DNA of 64,000 bases from Juglans regia (Eukaryota; Streptophyta; Magnoliopsida; Fagales; Juglandaceae): NCBI RefSeq assembly GCF_001411555.2, contig NC_049910.1, positions 36,619,250 to 36,683,249 of the forward strand. Direction: 5' to 3'. Numbering within the stretch: the stretch's first letter is position 1; each line of letters opens with the position of its first letter. Below the pieces are notes generated by a model. That model did no database searches. It was given only the letters and a program-made list of their open reading frames with translations, and was not told the DNA's origin. Both the position numbers and the translations under genes were made by a program. Below are positions 55,614-64,000 of this stretch, in pieces.

Positions 55614-57340
55614 TCCCCCTCAAGTTGATGCATGGGGGTCTTGAATGCACAACTTGTCAAGGGAGTTATAGAAAACCCGACTAGACACAGCCTTTGTAAG
55701 TATATCTGCCAATTGATCTTCAGACTTCACAAATGGAAAACGGGTTGTTTTTGCTTCAAGATTCTCTTTAACAAAGTGTCGGTCTATCTCCACATGTTTA
55801 GTGTGGTCATGTTGAACAAGGTTATGAGAAATAGCAATGGCCGCCTTATTGTCCCAAAACAGGTCCATTTCTAAACTAGGAGCAAAATCAATTTCAGTTT
55901 GGAGCTTTCTCAACCAGAGAAGCTCTCAAAGGCCTTTAGCCATCCCCCTAAATTCCGCTTCAGCACTTGACAACGCCACCACCTTCTATTTTTTACTTCT
56001 CCAGGTTACAAGGTTTCCTCCAACAAACATAAAGTACCCTGAGGTTGATTTTCTATCAGTGATATTACTTGCCCAATTTGCATCCGTATAGCCCTCAACT
56101 TTCAGTTGACTATTATGCTTTGAGAACATAAGACCTTTGCCTGAAGATGACTTCAAATATCAAAGGATCCGAGTCACTACCTCCATATGATTCTTACTAG
56201 GATTGTGCATAAACTGACTTACAACATTCACAACATATACAATATCTGGATGAGTACGTGAGAGATAAATGAGTTTCCCAACTAACCTTTGGTATCTTCC
56301 TTTATCAATTGGAACTTGACTCGGGTATTCTCCAAGTCCGTGGTTTTGAACAATTGGGGTGTTTGTAGGCTTACACTCCAACATTCCCAGCTTGGCTAGC
56401 AAGTCTAGTATATATTTTTGTTGAGAATGAAATATACCCTATTTAGACTTGGCCACTTCAATTCCCAAAAAATACTTGAGTCCTCTCAAATTCTTCATCT
56501 CGAACTCAGTAGCCAATTGCTTTTCAAGTTGAGATATTTCTTCTGCATCATCCCCTGTAATAATCATATCATCTACATAGACTATCAAAGTTGTCACCTT
56601 GCCCAGTTGATGTTTTAGAAACAAAGTATGGTCGGAATTACTTTGTTTGAACCCATATTTCTTCATTGCTAAGCTAAACTTCCCAAACCATGCTCTCGGT
56701 GATTGTTTCAATCCGTACAAAGATCGCTGCAATTTACACACTACTTCAATTTTTTAGGATGCCGTGTACCTTGGGGAATATCCATGTAAACTTCCTCTTC
56801 AAGATCACCATGGAGGAACGCATTCTTAACATCAAATTGATGCAATGGCCAGTCGAAGTTTGCTGCAAGAGATAATATTACTCTAACTGTATTCAGCTTG
56901 GCTACCAGTGAGAAAGTCTCTTGGTAGTCAACGCCATATGTCTGTGTATACCTTTTCGCTGCAAGCCTTGCTTTGTACCGCTCAATAGACCCATCTGGCT
57001 TGTGTTTAATAGAGAATACCCATTTGCACCCTACTGTATTTTTCCCTTCAGGTAATGGAACGAGAGCAAATGTATTATATTTTAGTAGTGCCTCCATTTC
57101 TTCTTTTATGGCTTGGGTCCACTTTGAACTTTCTAATGCTTCATGGACGCTGGTAGGAACCTTACACGAGGAAAGCTTTTGTGCAAAATTTTTTAGAGGT
57201 TCAGAGAAGTTCTTGGTGGAGACATAGTTGGCAATTTGGTACCGCGATATGTGCTCTTCAACATCTGGTGAATATCTATTGGGTGCCTTACCACGATTGT
57301 GCCTGAAAGGTAAGGTATATCCCATAGACATGTCTATATT
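55614..57340 (-). pseudogene. Copia RT and RNase H (right arm)
   Basis: RT on minus from 57331: WVFSIKHKPDGSIERYKARL, HQFDVKNAFLHGDLEEEVYM, a stop after Q-G-T-R-H-P-K-K-L-K at about 56741, then [19 protein letters not shown] and Y-V-D-D-M-I-I-T-G at about 56560. RNase H at 55620-56400: YQRLVGKLIYLSRTHPDI, W-D-N-K-A-A-I-A and H-V-E-I-D-R-H-F-V-K. Single stops at about 56440 and 56158 break an otherwise well-kept frame. Confidence 0.88.
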
Positions 57341-60140
57341 ATCAGATTGTAAAGGTGTGGTGAGATTATGTACCCCAGGGTTATTCTCGGGAGGTGAACA
57401 AATGGTACTTCAAAGTCGGGGGATTCATCTTCAATCACAGATAGTACTGGAATGCTAGTGCATATATTGGGCTCCACATCAAGACATATACTGTCTTCAG
57501 AACTCGGCAAAGAACCAGATTTAGCATTTGGTCCATGCAGATCATCAAATTCCTATGGTGACTTAGTATTTGACCCATTCAAACCATCACACTCATGCGA
57601 TGACTTAGCATTTGGTTCATTCAACTCACCAGATTCATTCGGTGATTCATTCGGCTCATGAAAAGCCGGGGTATTATTTGTCTCATTCGGATAAGCATGC
57701 TCATGCATTGCTTCGTCTCTCATACTCATTTCTGTATCATAAGAGGCACTTCCATCAAATCCCAACCAATTCAACTCTTCACCATTTGTGTCCCCCTGAA
57801 GAGGAGAATTTGATGTTGAGGGAGAAAAAAATAGATCCGTCTCCAAGACTGTACATCCATAGTCACATAAAGTCGCCGAGTGGTAGGATCATAGCAACGG
57901 TACCCTTTTTCATGAGTACCATAGCCTAAGAAAAGACAATGAAGGGCACACGGATCAAACTTGTTACGTTGATTCTTATGGAGATGTACAAAGGCCACAC
58001 AACCAAAGACCCGAGGAGAAAGCATCAGTGTCGTGGGAATTGACACACGGGTGGACAAAGCATGAAGTGGAGTCTAAAAATTAAAGACTTTGGAGGGCAT
58101 CGGGCCAAAAACGGTTAGGCATATGAGCACCAAGTAGAAGTGCACAAGCAGTCTCAAGAAGATGTTTGTGGGCATGAAGTTTCATGAATAAGACCATGTT
58201 GAGTGAAATGCGTTTGAAGTCGGTGATTGACGTATTCACCACCATTGTCAAAATGGAGAACCTGAATGTTCGCGCCATACTGAGTACGAACCATAACATG
58301 GTAAGTTTCAAACACAGTGGCCACTTCATCTTTGTGTTTCATTAAGTAAAGCCACGTTATACGGGGTATAATCATCTACAAATATGACAAACAAACGGAA
58401 ACCTGACAAAGTAGTAATAGGTGAGGGACCCCACACATCAGAATGAATTAACACAAATGGAGTGTCACTTTTATTCATGCTCGACGGAAATGTGGTTTAG
58501 TGGCTTTTGGCCAAAATACAAGTGTCACATTTAAACGTAGAAGGCTGTAAATGTAGAATCAAATCAGGAAAAACATGCTTCAAATAGGTAAAAGATGGAA
58601 GCCCCAAGCGATGATGCCAAAGCCAAATCTGTGTCTCTTTAGTACTGGTCGAATGGTGCATGTGATGTTCCCGGCCCATAATGAAGTCATCCACATAATA
58701 TAATCCCCCCAGCTTAGTACCACGCCCAATTATCTCCTTGGTGAGAATATCCTGAAGAAGACAGACAGTAGGGTAAATTAATACAACACATCCCAAGTTA
58801 GTAGTAATTTAACCTACAGACAACAATTTATGGGAAGTGATGGGACAAGTAAAGTGTTGGATAAATGTAGAGAGAGAGATAAATTCACAGAGCCGGCTCT
58901 AGTTACTGGAGAAATAATACCATTAGCATTGGGAATGCTAGTGCGTCGTGGAGGAGAAGTCTCCGAGAAATCCATGGCATCAAAAGTACCGACCTCGAGT
59001 CAAGAAGCCAAGCAAAGCTATCCTCATCTCTGTGAGGACTAAGAAGAGCAAAACCAATTGTAATTGGGTCCGAGGTAGAAGAAGTATCCTGAGACTGTGT
59101 GGCTTGAGGAATGAGAGACAGGTGTGGCTCAGCAACAACAACAACAGCCTTGCCAGTACCTCCATCAGTGTTAGCAACATCACGGCTCCCAAGATTGTAG
59201 ATCATTCCACCAGTCAGGGTAGCCATGCAGTTTAAAGTAGGTTTCTCGAGTTTGTTTCTGGTTGCCCCAATGAGGGCATTTGATACCATTGGTGGGAGGT
59301 CGGGTCTTGGCAGATTTGCCATGGACAGAGGGGCTCAACATGAGGCCCTTGGAGGCTAAAATTGCTCCCTGGGTGACTTCGAGATCCCATGTGGTCATCA
59401 CCTGCTATCTAGTGGCCTCTCTCGAACATGGGCATAGGCCTGTTCAATGGTAGGAAACAGGTTCATCTGAAGGACATCACCGCTGATGTTGTCTAGTCGA
59501 TCATCAAGCCCATCCAAGAAGACATAAACACAATCTTCCTGAGTGAGTCGATTAAAATGCTGAATATCAATAGAGCGTTCCATAGGATTTGGGCGACGAA
59601 AGTCAATTTCACGCCATAAGCCCTGCAAACGAGTGTAATATTTTTCAAGAGAACTAGAGGCTTGCCCAAGTCGAGTCGCGTGGCGTCTGAGATCATAAAC
59701 TTGAGAAGTATCACTACCTTCAAAATAAGTTGTGGCAATGGAATCTCAAACTGCTTTAGTCGTGGGAAAACAGATAAAGTTGCTGATCAGTAAGGAGTCC
59801 ATGGAGTTTATTAACCAACCTGTAACAATGGCTTCGTCAGTGTGCCACTTGCGAAAGGAGGGGTCGGTTGGGGAGAATCACCATTGATATATCCCAGTTT
59901 GTATTTGCCAAAGATGTACATCTCGACCACCTAGAACCATAGGGCATAGTTGGAACCATCCAACTTGATGCCAATCGGGGCAGCAGAAGTTTCGGTGGTA
60001 ATATTCATGGTCTGGGCCTTGTTCAAGGCTTCAGCAATCTTGGTAGTCAACTCAAAGATGGAATCAGATAATTGGGACGTATCGACAACTGGTGGGAGTC
60101 GCCGGAATCCGCCATGGACAGTGAAAAAGAGGGACATGTT
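57340..60140 (-). pseudogene. Copia gag, protease and integrase (right arm)
   Basis: The gag start on minus reads M-S-L-F-F-T-V-H-G-G near 60137, with I-K-L-D-G-S-N-Y-A-L-W. UBN2 pieces are at 59398-59738 and the zinc-knuckle area at 59180-59400. The protease is damaged: the D-S-G-A-T-D-H-M box of the left arm reads L-L-D-S-R-S near 59000. Pre-integrase W-L-W-H-H-R-L-G-L-P-S at about 58620 has lost a conserved His-Pro context, and the integrase has stops around 58375-58500. Confidence 0.85.
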
Positions 60141-60434
60141 AAAGGTTAAGGAGTACGAGCAGAGAGCCAGAGATCGTAAGGCTCTGATACCATATCAAAC
60201 TTCTGTATTTTCATATATTCCAATAAATCTTTACAGCAAGAATAATTTACATAAATAACAAGAATTGAAATCTAAACTTATCAATACAACAATATCGGCA
60301 AGAATCCCGTTTGACCATTTTTTCTACATCAACTTGATATTGCTAATTTCATTAAAAAAATTATCTTCCAAATAAATCAATGTTGGAAAGCAACTTACTG
60401 AATATTCTGAAAACACAGAAACAAATATGCATAC

Positions 60435-60831
60435 CTTCAGATAATTCAACAAATGGTCTCCGCTCTTTCACCCACTGATAACTTTGGGCAAGTCTCCATC
60501 CTTTGGACTTCATTAAGTAGGCTATTACAATAGCTGGTGACCTGTCAGAAAAAAAGAATTGACACTCAAAAAAGGTATTTCGAGAAATCTAAATCATCTC
60601 ATATGGAGGCTTTATGATGACATATTTGTAGCATTCTATAAGCATTTATGGGTGGCTGGCAGGTGTTGCAATACGTGCTTTATGTATGTCAGCCTTTGAC
60701 CGTCGTGTGTGCCCGAGGCACCAAGGTGGGGAGAGAGAGAGAGAGATAGAGACTCAAATTAGAATGCATCTACCTATTTTTTCCAGATATGCAATGCACC
60801 AGAACACGAGCTTTGTCCCTTTCACATTGCT
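60435..60831 (-). pseudogene. IBR5-like: IBR5-like phosphatase, two exons (right arm copy)
   Basis: Exon a (60774-60831, 58 bp) encodes E-Q-C-E-R-D-K-A-R-V-L-V-H-C-I-S-G-K and, unlike the other two copies, has six rather than seven A residues. The frame therefore runs correctly into exon b (60435-60541, 107 bp): NRSPAIVIAYLMKSKGWRLA then QSYQWVKERRPFVELSE. The active-site motif H-C-x-x-G-x-x-R is therefore intact. Upstream exons and the last exon are absent, the latter replaced by the copia at 60349. Still a fragment. Confidence 0.85.
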
Positions 60832-61800
60832 CTGCAAAATCAACCATGTGAACTCAAACTGCAACTAAACCGAGGATATCAAAGGCATTTGTGGTATAAT
60901 TGAAACAATCCAACAGCAGTTAACCTTCAGTAAATCAGTCAGTCACTTAGTCTTATTAATTTAAGCTTGCTTAAATTTGCTTATCTAAACTCCACAGGTT
61001 AATCATAATAGACAACTCGATATAATCTCTTTACTTAAAAAAAAAAAAAAAACCATATTAGACAACTCATTGTTTTTCAAAACAACTCTGTGCTATCAAG
61101 AACATTTGAGAACTGTAATCTCATTTTTATCAATCTAAGAGGTATAAGAATCGAAGGGCTTTTTTCTCTTATCAAATGGCTCCAATGGAGATATAACTTG
61201 GACGAGATGACCAACTTGATGGTTAGAAGAAAACTCGGCAAAGTGTGTACCTAACCCCCCAAAATGTATACAGTAGCCCAAATAAGAAGAAAATCAATGA
61301 TAGTGTTTTGAAGGTCGGAATAAAGGATGCATTGAATGTGACGTCTAGGATTACAATGGAATTGATAATGGCTGCATCAATTTTTTTGATCGACTACCTT
61401 TATCAATTCATTTTGGCATCTGGCTCCAAGAACATAGGGGAATGCTCTCAAGATTGAACAAGATATGAGGATCTTTCTCTCTTTTCTTCAGGGATAAATT
61501 AAACCTAAATTCTGGAAGATGCATAGAAAACAAGCAAAGCAAATGCCAGCTGCCAATGTATTTATGGTACCAAATCGAAAAACATTATAACAAGTGCACA
61601 CCATTAAAAGCACTCATTAGGCATATCTGAGCAAAGCTCTCAAATTAAGCTACACCTGCTATTCATTATTTTTTTATAGGTACAACCTGCTATTTAATTA
61701 TTCTTACTTATTAATATTAAAAGGAAGATTATAAAGCATTCCTCTTTCTCATCTCCGCTAATTAGGTGTTTTCTCTTTTATAAACCGAATTTATTTCAGC
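60832..61800. other. Right arm flank, IBR5 intron-like then unassigned
   Basis: 60832-61012 is IBR5 intron DNA shared by all three copies. 61013-61574 matches 30900-31440 inverted, with a poly-A at 61037-61054. 61575-61800 is present only in this arm. The ORF at 61245-61457 is shared with the left arm only as broken sequence and is not supported. Confidence 0.55.
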
Positions 61801-62115
61801 ATGGGGACGCTCTTGTTTTGCTTATTATTGATCAAAGTTGCCAAGGCCGACGAATATGAGTTTGCACCTATTCATACAGTCAAACATGATGGTAGCCATT
61901 GTAATGATGCCGGCCATATTGATAAGGGTGAGCAGTACCAGGAAAGTGATGATGGTGATGTTGATGATGATGTTGACGACACTTTCAAGGTGGTGAACAG
62001 GATGGGAGTCTCTTATTCACCCTCAATAGGCCAAGCAACCATCTCAGTGAACTCATTCGATGGCCTAGACTCTGAGGAACTCAACAATAAGCATGAGCTC
62101 GTATTGGGACACTGA
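61801..62115 (+). CDS. Hypothetical small secreted acidic protein (unrecognised)
   Basis: This 104-residue ORF has a short hydrophobic N-terminus (TLLFCLLLIKVAKA) that could be a signal peptide. It is followed by a mildly His-rich part, an acidic D-D-G-D-V-D-D-D-V-D-D stretch at about residues 51-61 and an uncharged C-terminus ending E-L-V-L-G-H. I do not recognise a family. TTTTATAAACCG and TTTATTTCAG precede the ATG, so it could be a first exon or an exon after an intron. The left arm lacks all but the last few codons. It may be chance. Confidence 0.3.
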   Translation: MGTLLFCLLLIKVAKADEYEFAPIHTVKHDGSHCNDAGHIDKGEQYQESDDGDVDDDVDDTFKVVNRMGVSYSPSIGQATISVNSFDGLDSEELNNKHELVLGH

Positions 62116-62479
62116 TCATCAATCTGAATATAATCATTACTCTTTCTAATTTCTCGGGGGATACTACGTCTATGCTACTCATTGCGGTGCTTCAAGGATG
62201 ATATTTAGACGTACATGATTGGCTAGTTAGTTAGCCAACTTCGGCTTTGTGCTTTGGCCTCTTGGTATAAGCCACGTCATCCAGTTCCATTGGCGGAATG
62301 ACGTTGAGCCTCCAAAAAGAAAACAAAAGACTAATCATTATTATTTAAATTTAATTAAAATTTGATAAAAAAATAATATTGATCCCACAAATTTTAAAAA
62401 CTTCTTAAAATATTTTAAAAATATAAAAATCTTCTTCTAATCCCATCTAAAATACTTGATTCTTCTTAAAAGAATTCAG
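62116..62479. other. Arm flank, nothing recognised
   Basis: Inverted match to 30413-30870 of the left arm. AT-rich. It contains a GCCACGTCATCCAGTTCCATT stretch but no gene. Confidence 0.5.
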
Positions 62480-63535
62480 GCTTGGTCATCCGTTTATGCA
62501 ATTTGTTAAAGCTATTGTGTTTAGGTTTCCAATATTAACCTTTTTGAGTCGTCTGTGCCGCATTCTCAAGGTCCTTTAGATTTAATATTTTCTAATGTCT
62601 AGGGCCTTGCCCCGTCTTTCCAATTTTGGTAATAAATACTATGTGACTTTTGTGGATCATTATAACAAGTTTTCTTGGTTATATCCCATACGTAATAAGT
62701 CTGATGTGCTATCTACTTTTCAAACTTTCTTTTGCATGTTGAACGTCTCTACATCTCTTTAACCTCAAAATTAAAATGCTTGAATCTAATGATCAGGCCA
62801 CTAGTGAATACCATAGTCTAGGCAACATCGTCTCAAGTGTCCCTACACTCACCAACAAAATGGTTTTGTCGAACATCAGCATTGTCATATGGTTTTGCCT
62901 TTCGACTAGCGTGTTACTTGATTAACTGCCTCCTTATGCTTAGCTTGTTAAACATCTCCCATTTTGAGACATTATTCATAGAGCCCATTGATTACACTTT
63001 ATTGCTTGTGTTCGGGTGTGCGTGGAATGTGTTTATCTTGGCCTGAGCCCTCAACATCGTGGCTACCTTTGCCTAGACCCGTCCATTAGTACTCGGTACA
63101 CCTCCTACCATGTAGTATTCAATGAATCCAATTTTCCCTTCACTCACTCACACCCTCCTACATTTGCTCCACCTACTGATACCACGCCACTTCCTACCAC
63201 CGTAAAGATTACACCCACTGTGTCTCCACAATTACTAAATCTCTTCTTGGTCCAGCCCTATCTTCACCATGTTCACAAGCATCTCCTGCGACCAACACCC
63301 TGCCTCCTAACCCTACTTCCATACTTGGTCTGTATCCATCACCTCACCTACGTCTAGTCCCACATTTGCCACAACATCACTCTTGCCCATCATTGGACTT
63401 GTCGTTGCCAGTATGCCCTTGCAAAGTACTTGTTACCTACAATCCGCTAGAGATAGAGCCCACCTGCTTTAGCTCAACTATTAAGTTTATAAAGTGGCAT
63501 CAAACCATGGATACTGAGATCAATGCAGTGCTTTG
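62480..63535 (+). mobile_element. Degraded Ty1-copia fragment (outer end of right arm)
   Basis: R-L-G-H-P near 62483, integrase Y-V-T-F-V-D-H-Y-N-K-F-S-W-L near 62636, and S-P-T-K-W-F-C-R-T-S at 62846 (a degenerate P-Q-Q-N-G-V-x-E-R region). The integrase C-terminus and linker follow to 63535. Stops throughout. Inverted match to 28932-30412. Confidence 0.8.
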
Positions 63536-64000
63536 TGTTAAAATAAAAAGAGAGAACATTTTCCTGAATATTCATAAACTGTATTAAGCATAGCGATTAC
63601 AGGAGCGATGAACTGCTTATATAGGCACAGGTGCTATGAGTGCTTGATGAGCAAAAAGCATAATAGAGAATATTAGTTTGTTACAGCAGATTTAATAAAA
63701 TACAAAAAAGAGATAATTCTGGAATCTTCTAGAGATGCTGATGTGAAGTGTGCAGCTTGGTATTTTCTGGATGTGCAGCTTCTGTTATTAGGTTGATACG
63801 CCCCCTGGAGTCAAATGGGGTGTCAATCACATTTAGGCTCGATCTGAGAGAGAAGAATCGATCAGAACATAAAGGTTTTGTGAAGACATCAACAAGTTGA
63901 TCTTTGCTGCTGCAGAAATGAACTTGTAGAGCTTTGGCAGCTACTCTATCTCTGACAAAGTGAAAATCCACATCCATATGTTTGGTGTGGGAGTGATAGA
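63536..64000 (-). mobile_element. Ty1-copia 3' end (continues beyond the window)
   Basis: On minus, RNase H reads MDVDFHFVRDRVAAKALQVH then SKDQLVDVFTKPL (63729-63977). This is followed by a purine-rich CCAGGGGGCG PPT-like stretch near 63800 and an LTR whose outer end is TGTTAAAATAAAAAG on plus at 63536. The RNase H frame is open to the window edge. It has inserted into the older copia fragment, with CTTTG as the likely left target sequence. Confidence 0.8.

Larger units (their letters stand above)
55404..60349 (-). mobile_element. Ty1-copia with truncated 5' LTR (right arm)
   Basis: Minus-strand counterpart of the left-arm copia: complete 3' LTR 55404-55612 (209 bp), PPT at 55613-55620, coding remnants 55620-60140, PBS TGGTATCAGAGC (60181-60192 on plus as complement), 5' LTR remnant 60193-60349 (157 bp). 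It lacks the solo LTR and keeps RT residues deleted in the left copy. Its copy of the RNase H end shows the empty site of the left-arm solo LTR. Confidence 0.92.
42232..63535 (-). repeat. Right arm of giant inverted repeat
   Basis: Reverse-complement collinear with 29178-41918, interrupted by the CACTA element (43353-54664). Removing the insertion leaves about 10.0 kb. The match ends at 63535, where a new copia LTR has inserted, so the true outer end may lie beyond the window. Confidence 0.9.

Noticed and set aside
1..64000. tRNA, rRNA, snoRNA or miRNA genes
   Set aside because: I looked for tRNA-like B-box and cloverleaf patterns and rRNA signatures and found none I could defend. The foldbacks seen are MITEs. 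A covariance-model scan would be needed to settle it.

Overview
This window is from a plant nuclear genome. It is AT-rich and intron-containing, and it is packed with nested transposable elements (Ty1-copia, solo LTRs, CACTA, Helitron, hAT and other MITEs, a LINE scrap). Its small genes belong to plant-only families. MITE ends resembling the GTTTGGATAGTGAGATGAG type are familiar to me from Fagales (walnut, hickory or oak relatives), but species assignment from this is weak. I see no bacterial-type genes and no rRNA or tRNA genes.

The core of the locus is a cluster of five small intronless genes for secreted RALF-like peptides: RALF1 (5602-5844, minus), RALF2 (13373-13621, plus), RALF3 (27961-28206, plus), RALF4 (40501-40746, minus) and RALF5 (54801-55088, plus). 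Each has a signal peptide followed almost at once by the RALF domain with a Y-G motif, a Y-x-R-G-C motif and four cysteines. None has the RRxL pro-region of classical RALFs. All five share a related promoter, with a 26-bp block just upstream of a TATAAAT box. RALF1, 3 and 4 look intact. RALF2 is divergent. RALF5 has lost two cysteines and carries an 11.3-kb transposon in its promoter.

Layout: 1-3480, a degraded copia interrupted by a segment carrying exons of an ERD6-like sugar transporter. 3504-4851, a Helitron with a nested hAT MITE. 5.0-7.7 kb, the RALF1 block. 8072-12602, a complete but dead copia with a TATAG target duplication, inserted upstream of RALF2. 12.6-13.7 kb, RALF2. 13.96-15.4 kb, a probable second Helitron. 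15.8-18.7 kb, the 5' part of a SIRE-like copia. 19.05-21.9 kb, a repeated non-coding segment and a LINE/copia chimera. 22.0-26.25 kb, a broken IBR5-like phosphatase gene with a solo LTR in its intron. 26.4-28.9 kb, the RALF3 block. 29.2-63.5 kb, a giant inverted repeat.

The inverted repeat is centred near 42,075. Each arm holds, from outside in, a copia fragment, an IBR5 exon pair, a 5-kb copia with an identically truncated 5' LTR, and a RALF gene with its promoter. RALF4 and RALF5 therefore diverge from the centre. After the duplication the left arm gained a 3.0-kb solo LTR (36921-39908) and the right arm gained the CACTA element (43353-54664), which itself contains a probable 4.3-kb LTR. 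Without these insertions both arms are about 10 kb. A further copia begins at 63536 and runs off the window.

The picture is a signalling-peptide family amplified by inverted segmental duplications and then eroded by transposons. RALF peptides of this kind are extracellular ligands for CrRLK1L-type receptor kinases. The other host gene pieces (IBR5, ERD6-like) are pseudogene fragments carried along with them.
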